Assembly: GCA_018881555.1 (NCBI GenBank)
Contig: JACAXG010000025.1
Location: forward strand, 183,941-247,940
Direction: 5' to 3'
DNA: 64,000 nt
From: Amblyornis subalaris
Lineage: Eukaryota; Chordata; Aves; Passeriformes; Ptilonorhynchidae
The notes under the pieces were generated by a model, which made no database searches, was not told the DNA's origin, and worked only from the letters and a program-made list of their open reading frames with translations. This document shows, in pieces, positions 21,701 to 35,017 of the stretch. The position numbers were made by a program, and so were the translations under genes. Within the stretch, counting starts at the first letter, position 1. Every line of letters starts with the position of its first letter.

Positions 21701-24700
21701 CATTTATTTTTCTTCTTTTTGCTTGTTTTTATTCTTGACAGAATGGCTGTTACACACATTTCCTAATTAAATAGAACTGTGCATAAGGATGGAAGAACAG
21801 GATAGCCAATACTTTTTGGAAATCAGTCTCTCAACCCTTACCGTTTTTTTTTTTTTCCCTAGCAATAATTGTTGGGTTTAATTTTCTAATTTATCTTATT
21901 ATATTACTTAATTTCAGTTCAAATGCTAGCAGCTTTATATTTAAACCCCATTTTTTCTCATAATCAGACTGACATGCTTTGTCTTGTAGATTTAAGCATA
22001 AATGTAATAATATTTGGAGGAGTGATGGTAGATACAGATGATAGTTATTGATTTTTTTGTAAATATAGAAAAATTCTCTGCTTGAACTGAAGTTTAGCTG
22101 CAATGATACACAGTAATCTTAAGAGCCTTGGGAATTTTATACACAGTACATTAACCATACAACCTCCTGCAAATCAGAAAATTCAGTGTTAATTTCGTAT
22201 TCAGAAAGTAAGTGTTGGCCTGTGTTAAAATGCAGTAAATTTAACATACTCTGCCAGCCTGCTAACTCTCAGTCAATGGCTGTGACAACCTGTTGACATG
22301 CTATACTCCAGATTCTGTGAATGGTATGCCCAGGTACTCTGAAACTTGGCAGCCTTACAGCCCCTGCTTCCTTAGATATTTCACTTGCAGACACCTTGAT
22401 AAATTCCCACTTCAGTTTATGTTACAGAGTGTGAAGATGAACCTAACTTGGGAATTATTTAAGCCCCACCCAAAGTATATAGTCTGTTTTTAAATATATT
22501 GGCAAGTTAATGAAGACGTTTTGTTTGAATAGTAAAAGCTTAACACTGGCAGTAACTGCCTTGAGGTAGCTGTAGTGGAAAGGAGAGGCAGTTTCAATGA
22601 AAAATAAAAAAGTGAAAAGTGGTGTACTGGTGGTGGCATTTTGTGAGGGAAGGATGAATTAGATTGGTCTTTGGCAGGACAGGCATGTTGTATACAGTGC
22701 TAACATATCAGTGGAGACAGCTACAGAGTTCACCATTAATGTAAGAAGTCTATGACAAGTAACAAAGTTTGGGCCACATGGGTTCCAGGAAAATCCAGGT
22801 AGTGTGCACTACAGTGGAGTTTGGGAAGTAGAAATTTTATATGTGCATGCACACAAAATCAAAACCACCCATGCATTCTTTGGAAAGCAGAAAATGCAGT
22901 TTAGNAACAAGCAAAACTAGCAAAACAACATGCAAGTGGAACAAGATACTGGTTTTTGTCTCTTGCTGCTAAGCCTATGGTCATAGACTTAATCTTAAAA
23001 ATAATCTTTCCATTAGTGTTTCAACAGAGAGAGAAAAGAGTGTCAGGAGAAAAAAAAAGTAAGGATTTATCTGTTCTCTGTTAGGTTGCTCATGGAAGGA
23101 GGGACCTTAATACAGGACCTTCAGAGAAGGATTTTCAAGTAATCACTTATAGTTGATCTGTACACTCCTCGATTAGCTCTTGGCACACCTGCAGCCTCTA
23201 TGAGAAGCATGTCTCTGTTAGGTTTTCTGATGTCAGCTATTAATGTTGCTGCATTTCCAGCAGAAAAAAACCATAAATTGCTGAAATGTAAATCAGAATT
23301 CAATTCAAAACTGTGTACACATACATACAATATGATTTTTATGGAACTTAAATATATGACTCAAGACTTTTGATAGACTGAGAATGAATCANACTACCCA
23401 GCAAGTCCAAAGCCATATATATGGACCTGACTGGTAAGCTGTAGGCGTGAACAGAAAAGTATTTTTGTAACTGCAATGTCACAATAATCCAGTTTGGAAG
23501 TTACATATGCTATGACATGTCTTTGAACTCAAGGCTGATCAAATGGTTTTCTATTCCCCTGTTCTTATTCTGCTGGCAGCCGAGGCTCCTGTATGTAGAA
23601 CACCACTCTTGGCTTTCTCAAATATAGGAATGAAGTAATTTGNTCATGTTTTTAGTAAACAGAGAGGCATTGTAATTGTGTGTACTGATTTTGTGGAAGT
23701 ATTATCAGAACTTCCATGGCTGACTTAGGGAGAAGTACAAGCAAGTAATTTGTCTATANATCTGGAGTCTTTGAATACAGCTATTACTCTGTACTGCACA
23801 TGAAGTTAGAGCTGCAGCTCATGTGCAGCTGGAAGTCAAGCCCATGCATTAGAGTCAATCTACCCCAAGGCAAGATGCTTTGGGCATGTTCTCATGAAAG
23901 CGGTCAGAATCTCCTGTGGAAATAACAAAAGTGATGATGACTAAGTTAAACATGGCCATAGATCTTCCTCTGTCACGCTGGCATCCTTTTTTGGTTTTGA
24001 TTTTTAGTGCTTTTGTTGCTTTGTAACTCTTGTTGCATATGACATTTACTGTGCTCCACATGATGTCCATCAGTCTTCTTATTCCAGTAAAGACTGTGTT
24101 TAAAACCTTGTTTCCTGATCTGAATTCATAATTGTCTTCAAACAGTTTTATTAACATTCATCTTTGGCTAAGGGATGAGATCATTCTTCTCTTAAACTGA
24201 GTGCGTATATTTTTGTTGATCTCATCCACAGTAGACTTGGCCAGTCAGAAAACCAGCATGAATATGCTGAGATGGAGGTCATGGGGCTGAGTGTCACAGA
24301 GTTCAGGCATGCAACAGTTGCTGACTGCTGTTTTTTTGTAAAGAATAGGAGAGTGCTGTGACACACGCTCTGAAACCTCTGGCAACACATAGTGGACAAA
24401 GATAGCAGTAGGCTCAGAGCAGGCCTATACCACCCTGGTGGTTTAGCATCTGTTTTGATAACAGCTTCAATAGGAAGCTGTTTTCACCTGATGCTTGTGG
24501 GCTATCTAACATATGGTGACCCCCACACTAAATTGGCCCTTCAGGAAAATGCAGTATCGATTATCTCAAAAGCTGGCTCTTGCAGTAGGTTATTGAGGCT
24601 TTAGAGAGGGGGGGCTGGTCTCTAGATCAGAGGCCAAATGGCACAGAACTGGTTATATCCAAGATATGCATGTGTTGACCTTTGATGTCCCCTAGATGAA

Positions 24701-24730
24701 ATAGAACACTGCTCTGGCTTTAGGCATAAT

Positions 24731-24753
24731 TTGTGTGTGTGCATGTGTGTGTG
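24731..24753. repeat. (TG)n microsatellite, interrupted
   Basis: TTGTGTGTGTGCATGTGTGTGTG, an interrupted TG dinucleotide run. Confidence 0.85.
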
Positions 24754-27700
24754 AAGTATTTAGAATTATGGGAAGGATGCACAGCACTTCATGTGACTGG
24801 TGAAAGACTTCTAGGTAGCATTATACAGAAGCTATGGGAAAGAACAGTAGCTGGTACAGTCAAACCACACCAGGGCTTGATCTTGGTCTATGTTCCTGTC
24901 TAATTCAGCAGTATAGACACAATCTGCCTTGGTGACTGGTGAAAAGTGTGTGATAGATTATCAACGATATCTGGAGATGCTATAGTGCCATTTACAATTT
25001 TCAGACAATGTCAGAGCAAGCTAATAAGGACTAGTATAGACCTGTTTATGTAGGTCTCACTTAAATAGGCAGACTGAAATCAAGTCCAGAATTACAGTGG
25101 GTTTGTGTTCTACCTGCAGAGGGCATTCATACTGTTTGGTACATCATTCCTCTCCAGCTGACAGCTGAAGGGATTATTATGGTTATCTCAGTTAAGGGTG
25201 CATGAATCAGGAGCTTTGTGATAATTGGTTTATTGAGCATACTTGCCTTCTGCAAAGACTGAGAACCTATAGCTGACTATATATGAAACAGGTGAAAAAT
25301 ATGGTTGNGAGAATAGTTGTAAAAGCTGGTCAGATATTTTCCTAAGCAAAAATACATTTTGCTAGCTGAACTGCTTTTTCATTTTAGTTATAAAGTGCTT
25401 TAAGTTATTATTATTATTATTAATTTCTCTTTGCATTTTAATATTTTTTTTACCATTGTTTGTGCACAGTGCAAAACCCTGAAACTCCTTCTTAATAAAG
25501 CTACTCCACAAAGCTTGTACTGAACTTGCAGAGTGGCAAAAGTTACAAATACGAACATTTTGAAAAAGACATAACAAAATCAAGCTGAATGTAGAAAGAT
25601 GATATTTTATTTTCTTGGAACCAAGAAGCATAAGAGGAAAAACATTATATACATGTTATATCAGGGCTATTAATCAAATATTTTTCAAAGCATTTGTTTC
25701 AGTTTTAAATTTATTATGAAAGTGATTATTGTTTTTGAAGAAGGGAGCATGCCACTTTGGCAAGCTCAGGAAGTATCTTCATAAAGGATCTCCTGATCCT
25801 GGAAGTGGCAAGGACAAGGAATGTAGACTAGCTGGAAGAACAAGTCTGATAAATGGTAACCCAGGCCCATTGTATCAGACAATGGCAACTGCTGAACAAA
25901 CACTGGCAGAGCAGTATTAGTCTGCACAAGAGACAAGCTGAAGCACAGAACACTTGAGAACCTATTCATAATATAGTTGTTGATCCTTGGATGCCTCTGG
26001 AAGTGAAGATGACTGTTAGAAAGTTAGCAGTCTAACAGCCGAGAATAGAGCTTTAAGAAACAGAGAAAAAGGAACAAGAGGAGTCTGCCTCTTTTTGAGA
26101 CCAGGCATTCTGCTTTTGGGGATGTGTTCTTAGCACAACCTACAAGACGATATTCTATGAAGTCTGTATTCATTATGTCAAAGTGATTATTAAGTATATA
26201 ATCGAGAATCCAGGGCATTGAGTTGAAAATAAAATGCTTGTCGGGAAGGTCATCCTTGGCAGCAGAGGCACCTGTATTGCAGAGCACAGAATTGCTAGAA
26301 ATGCAGTTTCCTTTCATATAATAATCCAGTGTGTATTCATGAAACTGAGAGTGACTGAATGCTATATTCCACCTTCTGTTGCCTGACAGCTCTCCCCTTG
26401 CATGCATATATTTCTGTAGTCTCTTTATACTGTCACAAGCTGCTTGACACGCAGCTTTCTCCTCTGAACTCTCATCAGCTCTCTGACAAAGCTCATTGAC
26501 TATTCTTTAGTGGAACTTACATAATAAATATTTGAGTGTGATCACTGCAGATGGTGTGCTAAGACTTGCTGCTCTTAATCATATTTTTAATACTGAGGCC
26601 TTTCTGCTTATTCACACTTCCAGTAGAAAGGTTTATGAGCCTTAACAATTTGAGAAGTGACTAGGGTTACAGTGAATGCCAGGTGTAAGAAATTCAGGAA
26701 AGCTTTTCTTGCTGACTGACACAGATCTCTTTCTGTAGAATCTACCCAGCCTTAATATAGGCTCTGTAATATTAGGCTTTTAGGGTGCCTAGTGCATGTA
26801 TTTAGGTATGGGAGTACAAAAAATACTCTTAATTCTGCTGGATCAAATGTTGCTAAAGAGATTAAATTGCAAGTTACCGGACTTTTGTATGCCTTTGGGT
26901 AGTGAAATGAAGTATCGGAGGAGTTGTTGGAACTTGCTNTTTGTTGTAAATTTGGCAAGGGATTCTACCCATCTTTTCAGTTTCATGTATTGCAGATTAA
27001 ACGTGGCTACTATTCAGGCAGGATCTGCTGGTGAAGTAGATCCTGAAGCAGATGAGGAGTGAGATTTCTAGCAGAAAAGCAAAAAGGCATTTCCACCCCA
27101 TGTCTTTACCACCAGTTCCACACTGGCAATCATAAAAAGTTAAATAGATTATATTAGATTATAATTCCACTGTTCCAAATAGGTCACATTTTTCACCATG
27201 CCTACTATGTAAATTTGAGACTTGACTTCAGAGGCTTTGAGCTGAGCTTCAGTAAAATATCTATGTTTTTTCATTGGACAAGTTAATAATCTCTGGAAAG
27301 TATATTTGGTCTTGACAAGACTTCTCACATAAAAATGATAAACTGTATGCCAAACCTAAAACATATAGTACAATCAGGTCCTGAGGTTTTCCTATAATTT
27401 CCAGCATGCTTTTCTCATATCTTGCTTTTACCAGCTGCTAATTTTCTCCTTCAATAATTTAAATCCTTTCTGTTAATCTGTAACTGAAGTAGACTTTGCA
27501 AATGAAATGGTACAGTTCTAATCAGATGGCAGTCTGCTATGGCATTTAGCTATGTGTAATACTTGCTGCTATCTGGTGCAACCTGGGGAGATCTCTGGAA
27601 AGGCCAGATTGCTGGATAAACACAAGGANTAAGACGAGTTGCATAGAAGGATTTAAGAAATATTATTTCACTTTCTTCTTCCCAGCATCAGGTTAAAGTT

Positions 27701-29000
27701 CTTACGGCTTAAGCACATTACAGATTCCTAGTGTTCTCTGTCGTATCATACTGAACTTTGATACCTTTTCTGTGCTGGACTCTTGGTTTTTACTTGGATG
27801 ATACTTGATTTGCACAGTCATCAGAGAAAGCTTCCAGATTTTAGTCTATTTTAAAGTATTTGTGTACAACTTAGATTCTTGTTTCTAACAGTTAGCTACA
27901 CATAATTGCTACAGCTCTTANGAGAGGAATCTCTTCACAGTGACTGTGGTAATGAATTCCGAATGCTGCCCTCACTATGTCCCCCAAGTTCAATTTTGCT
28001 GAAGATTGTAAAGGGCTTTTTTTCTTATCATAGGCCCCAGATGTCTAGGACTCTTTCACAGAAGTAACTTTGAGAATATATCTCATGATTTAATGTAGAG
28101 TTAAGAGAGAAACTTAGTTAAAACTAGAAAAATGGACATTTGTAAGGGTAGTACTTCAATATATTACAAAACCGTTCCTCTGAAATCTACCTTCAGCATT
28201 GTGATTCAAGTCTTTCTCTGAACTAAAAGTAAACTGTGGAATGTGTTCAAAAATTACATTGAAAGAGCCATCAGTCAGGAGGGATCTTTGCAGTGATCAG
28301 TAATTTTTATCAGTACCCTTCCAGGCACATAAATAGCATGGATGGATATCCTGGTACAAATTCACTCAGAAGATAGGAGAGCAGTTTCCAGCTGCCTGCC
28401 TTGTGCAGGTGAAAAAGCACGATTTTCTGGTTATAGTCTCAGTTACAAACTGTGCATGAAAAAACCTGCTGAATGTAGCATTAGGATATGAAGTCTTAAT
28501 AAAATAAAAAGTAAGCAAGATAGTATTACATCATGTATAAAGCAAGGTACATGTTCTCCACAATAATAAAATCTATTAGGAAAAAGAAAGAAAAATTTAA
28601 AAGTCCCACATAAATTTAAAATAGTTTTAAGATAATTCCCCCTTCCTCATTATTCCCCATCTAAGTGATCCCTAAGTCCAGTCTTCTACCTGCTTTTGTG
28701 TAATTTAAAGGGAAGTGCAGCCCTTTGAAAAATGAGACTTCTTAGCAACCTTGAAAATGCCTGTGTTTGCACCTTGAAACATCAGGTAAATTTGTGATTC
28801 CTAAGGGTGATCTACTGTTGATCAAAGTCATTGGAGCACAGATCTTGAAGAGTACCAGCATTAAACTCATTCAGTCTTGACTAAAGATGAAATTGTGGCA
28901 AAATTCATATTGCAATTTTCTTTATGCACTCTGCATTTTTTTTATCAGTGGCACATAAAGTGGAAAAAAGGTTATTTGGAAAAGTTAAAAAAAGGAAAAG

Positions 29001-29049
29001 GTATTATTATTACTATTAGTATTATGATTGTTGTTGTTGCTGTTGTTTC
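29001..29049. repeat. ATT/GTT trinucleotide microsatellite
   Basis: A run of ATT triplets with single changes grades into GTT triplets (GTTGTTGTTGCTGTTG). This is a decayed trinucleotide repeat. Confidence 0.8.
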
Positions 29050-30270
29050 TTATATAAGCATTATAACAGTTATACAGTCTATCCTAATAGTTGCTCTGAT
29101 CTAAAGAGGACAGAGTGACTTGGGGATTAAAGCCTCAGTAAGGAAAGTTGACCATCTGTCCAGCCCAAGGACATTACTTTTTCTTGTGCCATGAATTTGT
29201 TCCTGCACCTTTGTGTTCCTTAACCATGCATGTAATCTGGCCTTGTCAGATATTTTTACCTGTTGATTCTCTTTCTCATCTCAGTTTTCATATTTTTTGC
29301 TGAAAAATGTCATGTTTCCTTTTAACCTTAATAATCACAGTCTATGTTTTAAAACAATTTCCTTCTGCCCTCACAACAATCTAGCTTCTGAGCCACTGTG
29401 CAGTTTTATCTTCCTGTTCTTTTTCATTCACTTTAAATGTTTCAAAAATTTTCTGCCCTTGGGCCAAGGATTTTCTAAGGAGCATCTTGAATTACTTAAA
29501 ACGGGTTATGCAGCAGGGTTCTGTCTGTAAAACCAGGAGACGAGTTCACTTACAAAGTGGTTGTGTGACTCAGCTCAAACTGATATCATGTTGATCAGTC
29601 TACGACTGCTTATTTCTCAAATGCAGTTTCATAAGTGGTAAAATAAAAAAAGAGTACAAACTATTTAGGGTGACTCTTTATTTACCCTTACTTTCTCCTG
29701 TTTCTACATCTGGGCAGTTCAATCCTGTTTCAGTCTTTTCTCTTTAACTGTTTGGCCTAAATAGACTCTGATGCATTAATTAGCATATACATGTTTATCT
29801 TTTTGAATCTTTGTCTGGAATGAAGCCCGTGAGCTTGTATTTTACTAGAATGGCCTGACTTCTAAGGTTCAGGCCAGTCAATAAGCATTTCATACACTGC
29901 TAGGGAGAGATAAAACAACTCCTTGTCCTGGTGCCATCACTCTCAGGCACACTGGCCTCAGAGTTGTTAATGAGGCCATTCACCATCGCCACTTTACACA
30001 GCTTCTAAAGTCAATACCCAAGTAAGTCATTCAGCAGAGCTGTAATTTACCTTCTAACACCACCAAACTGCCTTTACCAGCTCTTTGAGTGCTTAAGTAC
30101 TTGAAAGGTGTGGTGCATTGCAATGTGAAAAATAAGACCTAAGGCAAAATCTTGAAATAATAATTACAGTAGGTTCAAAGAAACCACATACAGCTATAGC
30201 ACTCCTTTACCTTTATTAAAAAATGAGGTCTTTCTGTTTTAAAGTCAGACTTCAAAATATATCTAAAGAA

Positions 30271-30545
30271 TCACAGAATGTAAGAATGGCCTCTCTGTCA
30301 GACTCAATGTCTTATCTAGCCTGGTATCCTGTCTCAGACAATGTCCAAAAATGGATGTTGAGGGAACACTAGAGAAGGATGGGAAATCATATATACTGCC
30401 ATAAATATTCCTATCATCAAGAAGCCAGTGGTTCAGGAACTTCCTGAGCCAGAGATGGTGCTTTGTGTTTAAGAACTCTTGATGGATTTCTTTACCATTA
30501 ACTTGCCCAGTCTACTCCAGGAAGAGACAGGGGAGATAAAATGAG
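30271..30545. repeat. Old interspersed repeat of reptile/bird LINE-like type
   Basis: The segment begins AATCACAGAATGTAAGAATG and continues TATCTAGCCTGGTATCCTGT with TCAGACAATG. That resembles a repeat common in turtles and crocodilians with the core CTAGCCCAGTATCCTGTCTC. It is diverged beyond confident classification. I infer an ancient CR1-like or related LINE remnant that predates bird radiations. Confidence 0.5.
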
Positions 30546-33500
30546 TACTCTCTTAATTTTCTAACCTTTGTTTCTGAGAAAAACATTGGCCTCATTCCAC
30601 AAAGTCAGAAATAGCTATAGTGCTGTTACAGCAGCTCAGTGGCCTATGGCTCCAGTTAGAATGACAATGGCAATTTAACATCTCCTGGCATAAATGCAGG
30701 ACACTTGAGCTACACATTGATCATGGAGTGGGACTGACTTATGCATTCAAAATCTTTTTGCTATATTTAGCTGGGTTTTTCTTTCCAAAGGAAAAGCTTA
30801 AAAATACCTTTAATGCGCTACTTAAAAGTTGAATCTTCAGATGTTTTAATTGTGCAGTTGTACTGCTATGAATAGAACATTGCGCAGTCTTCTAAATCTG
30901 GTCTACTGCCCAAGTCAGATTGGGTGAGCTAAGGGCATTTCTTTTGCGGATTCCATATGGAGCATTTAAAGCTTTATCCTAACTTGTTAATATTTTTACT
31001 TTATTTTTAATGATAATATTCGGGCAATTTCATGCACCTTTTGTCTCTGATTACTACACAGTTCTTAACTAGAGTGAATTGATAGATGTTAATGTACTGT
31101 AAAAAGCAATGTAAACTGCTGCATGTAGTCATAGTAATTAGCATGTGAGAATTCTAAGCATCATTATATTTGGTTTTATGACATAGTAAACAGAACAAAT
31201 CCAAACTAGATTGTTAAACTTTTTTTTCCTCCTGCTCGTGGCAAGATACAAATGAAACTTTCCAAACTGTACCATACTCAATGGGTAGTAAGCAGTGATT
31301 TTAGCACAGCAATTTGGAAGCAAGGAAGATTGAAAGAACAGCATCTCTCATGCCAGGAAGAGTGTTTCGTATTGTGTATAGACACAACCCCTCCATTAAA
31401 AACAAATGGGAAAACTTGTGCTAGAAAATACTTCAAACATTTCTTCAATAAAATTAAACTTAGCTAAAACTTAACTGCTACTGCTTAAATTAGAAGCATT
31501 TCATGACACTGAATATATAAACTGCGGTTTGGTAAATCAATAGCAAATAGGTATGGATAGAAGTTATGTTTTCATACAGCACACACAAAGGCAGGACAGC
31601 TTCTCTGTCTGTGTTGCCAGGGNCATATTGTTATATGCGACTGCTTTGCTGCTTAATTACCATTTTTTGTTTACAGAGCAGATACAGTGATATATATATA
31701 CTGGTGGATACTTACCAGAGAATATACTTGTGCTACCCTTGAGCTATCCTGTCCTGTGTACTGCTGCTAAGCATAGCCAAGGAGATAAATAATTTCACTT
31801 CTACATTCTCCAGAAACCTGCCTCTGAAACAGAGTTGTTAGCCCGAGCTGAGCTTCACGCAGATGCTAGTTTAAAACTGTCTTTGACGTGTCTGCACAAG
31901 CTGTGTTGACTACACGTAGATGCTCACTAACGAGGTAATTCTGCAAGGAGACAATGGCAAACTGCAGAAAAGAAGCAGTCAAAGCTGTGCTTTGGAATTA
32001 CTTGAAATTATTTATGCAAACTCTCAAACTCAGAGCAATAATAATTTTCAGATTAAAACCTCAAAGAATTTCTGCAACTAATGTTTCATCTCCTCATGAC
32101 AAAGCTTATACTAGACTTAAAGCCGCATTCAGTTGTAACACACAGCCTTGGGCTCCTGTCCAATGCGTTTGAAAAGGTTGGTGAACTCTGCCAGGCACTC
32201 TGACAGAAACCTTTATGTAAGTGTCTGTTCATGACTTTTATTCAAATGTTTATTGCGAAGAAAATTCCAGCTTTCTAAAAGCTTGGAACACTAATAATTT
32301 CTGGATCTATGAGGCAGAATATGAGCCTACAATGTGACTTAAATAGAACTTGATGCAGTAGTATTATATTCTTGAAACTGCCACCATGTGAAGGTGGGAT
32401 GAACCTTTTTCCCAACAAATACATTTCTCTAGGTCCTTAGAATTCACTGTATGCACATATGTGATGAAAATTACCTTTGATTTGTCTGTGCTGAACACCT
32501 CAGTACCATCTTGTGTTTAAAGTAGACATGATATGTCCCTTTGGAGCTCCGTTGTGCGGTCCATTCCAGCTATAGGTCCCTAAACCACACCTGAATAAGC
32601 ATGCTGCACACAGAGCAGTTTCTCTTTCTTGTTAGCATTCCAGAGGAGGAGCATCTCTTCCTCTCTCCTCCCCATTTATTCAGTTGTCTAATCAAGGCAC
32701 ACAGTTCATAACATCCAAGTTAAGCATTTAGCTCCCTCTCTGTGCTTCAAAAGCATCTTAACATATGGCATTAGATTTCACTATATGTATGTAGCACTTC
32801 TGAGGATGTCTAGAAAGCATGAGAGCTGTAAAGTTACCCAGACTAGTTCTGAGCAAGCTGGNTAAGTACCAAAAGATACAAATTTGTGCAGCATAAGGCT
32901 CTTCCTTGGCTAATATATCTTGTTTTCATGACGCAGTACAACCATCGCAATACAGATTTCAGGACCTAAGATAACTCATCTGCTTATAGCTCAGCTATTG
33001 CTACATTTTCTGTATCTCTGCTGAAGAAATTCCCGATCTCTTTTGGATCTAAGTGTATTTTTCTAATAGAAAAAGGAGATTATGTTTTTGTAGTGTTATG
33101 ATATATGATATGATAAGCCATAAACTAATGCATTACTAATCAATTGAACAGATACTATGAATGTATTTTTTTCCAGAGGTGATTTTCTTGAGAAATATTT
33201 TATACTGTTTAGACTTTGCAGACTTCAGTGTTCACGATTTTTGCACAGCATACTTTCGTAGTTATATATGTACATTTATAATCCAGAAATTTAGTGCATG
33301 AGAGCAATTTAGTGAACTTGTAGTTTCTTCTAGACCTCAGCTAAGATTAACATTTAAATTAATTGCAACTACTGTGGTTAGCATGATTTGAAAGAATTAG
33401 ACAAAGCTGTTTTAAAAAATAATTAACATTGCAACAGGATACTTCATGGCATACGTAATTCTACATCTTGAATCGATCACTACTCATCGTCATCTGAAAC

Positions 33501-34507
33501 TTTCTAATATTACTCAAGTGCAAAGTTATTCCGCATTAATACTTTATGAATTGTTATTTAATGCATCCCCAAAAATACTGTTCAACAACAAAATAACTTA
33601 GAAATCATGGCATGTAAGTGGTAAAACATTCACTTTGATGATTCAAAGGCAAAAATAAAATACCATCAGAGTGAAAACATAATAGTAGTAATGGGAGTAC
33701 ATCATAGTATCATCGTACTGGTCTTAAATATGACCAAAAGGACAATGTATCTTTAAGTAAATGCCTGTAAGAGACATATAGGAGCAAAAACTGTTTGGGA
33801 CAGTATTATGTGTAGTAGTGACTATTCGGAAAACCCTATACAAAAGGCAAAAATTACTTAGTCCCATATGTGATAGTATACAGGGTACTTTTTTGTACAC
33901 TTCATCTCTCAGGCCAAAGCATTAAACAGACAACTGCATTACTTACAATTTAGAATAATGTGATCCATCTCCTTCTCAGGGTGAAACCTGTCTTTGTGTA
34001 GATGGCCAGCGTAGATATGACCTATGTATAAATTATTAAAAAATAATGTTAAACACAAAGACTAAATAGTACTCTCTGTAATCCTGTTTAGATTAGCATA
34101 GTCTGTGCCTCTTCAGTTACTGTAATTGGACTCCATTGCAAAGTATTTTATACCTATACAGACCTAGGATAGGGTAATTTTAATATAACTTTGGATCACA
34201 TAGATAGGACAGTCCTAACTTGAACTATTTTCTACTTTTTCCTTGTGTAGGATAAGTCATTGTTTTATATATAAATAGTAGTGATGTAAATTAGTGCTAT
34301 CCCATTTGTGCTGCTAACTAGATGTGATTTTAGCAAATTGTGTAATCTCCAGGCATTGAGGTTATTTAACATGAGAAATAGAAATAATAATTTTAACCTC
34401 TCTTTGGTGGTAAAATGTTACTATTTAGAAATTCTCCCACAGCTCCTTAGAAAAAAAGATGTTAACAAAATGCTTACTATTCCTCTTGTGTATTTACAGA
34501 TGAGATC
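30546..34507. other. Intergenic DNA between the old repeat and a CR1 element
   Basis: AT-rich sequence with no supported gene. There is a short TA run near 31691-31700, and short open frames (31252-31467, 31954-32172) without features of real proteins. Confidence 0.7.
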
Positions 34508-35017
34508 ATACAGTCATAGAAGTGTTTAGGTTGGAAAAGACCTCAAAGATCATCAAGCCCAACCATTAACCTAACACTGCCAAGTCCANCATTAAACCAT
34601 GTCCCCAAGTGCCACATCTACACGTCTTTTAAATACCTTCAGGGATGGTGACTCCACCACTTCCCTGGCAATGCCTGACTCTTTCTGTGAAGCAATTTTT
34701 CCCAATATCCAACCTGAATCTCNCCTGACACACTTGAGGCCATTTCCTCTTGTCCTCTTGATTGTTGTCTGGGAGAAGAGGCTGAGCCCCACCTGGCTAC
34801 AACCTCCTTCCAGGGAGTTGTAGGAGAGTGATAAGGTTCCTCCAGGCTAAACACCCCGGCTCCCTCAGCCACTCCTTGTAACACTTGTGCTCCAGACCCT
34901 TCACCAGCTCCGTCGCCCTTCTCTGGACACACTCCAGCACCCCAAGGTCTTTCTTGTAGTGCAGAACTGAACACAGGATTTGAGATGCAGCCTCCCCAGT
35001 TCCAAGTATGAGGGGAC
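34508..35017 (-). mobile_element. CR1 LINE 3' fragment, minus strand
   Basis: It begins with the terminal octamer-like CAGTCATAGAAG and reads TTGGAAAAGACCTCAAAGAT, then GTGCCACATCTACACG, CCTTCAGGGATGGTGACTCC and CTTCTCTGGACACACTCCAG. This is the reverse complement of the 3' end of chicken repeat 1, with the C-terminal part of the reverse-transcriptase frame. About 0.5 kb survives, 5'-truncated as usual for CR1. Two N bases fall within it. Open frames on both strands here belong to the repeat, not to a host gene. Confidence 0.93.

Larger units (their letters stand above)
16138..30270. other. Intergenic DNA between SLC38A11 and COBLL1, proximal part
   Basis: About 14 kb of mostly AT-rich sequence with no exon set, RNA gene or clear young repeat that I can support. 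It has low-complexity blocks: (TG)n at 24731-24753, ATT repeats at 25405-25423, and an ATT/GTT block at 29001-29049. GC-richer pockets at about 17000-17460, 18500-18800 and 23800-25200 carry short open frames, but only the 18.5 kb one looks at all protein-like. Confidence 0.7.

Noticed and set aside
34592..34974. Open frames on both strands near 34.6-35.0 kb
   Set aside because: They are parts of a CR1 LINE fragment, not host genes.
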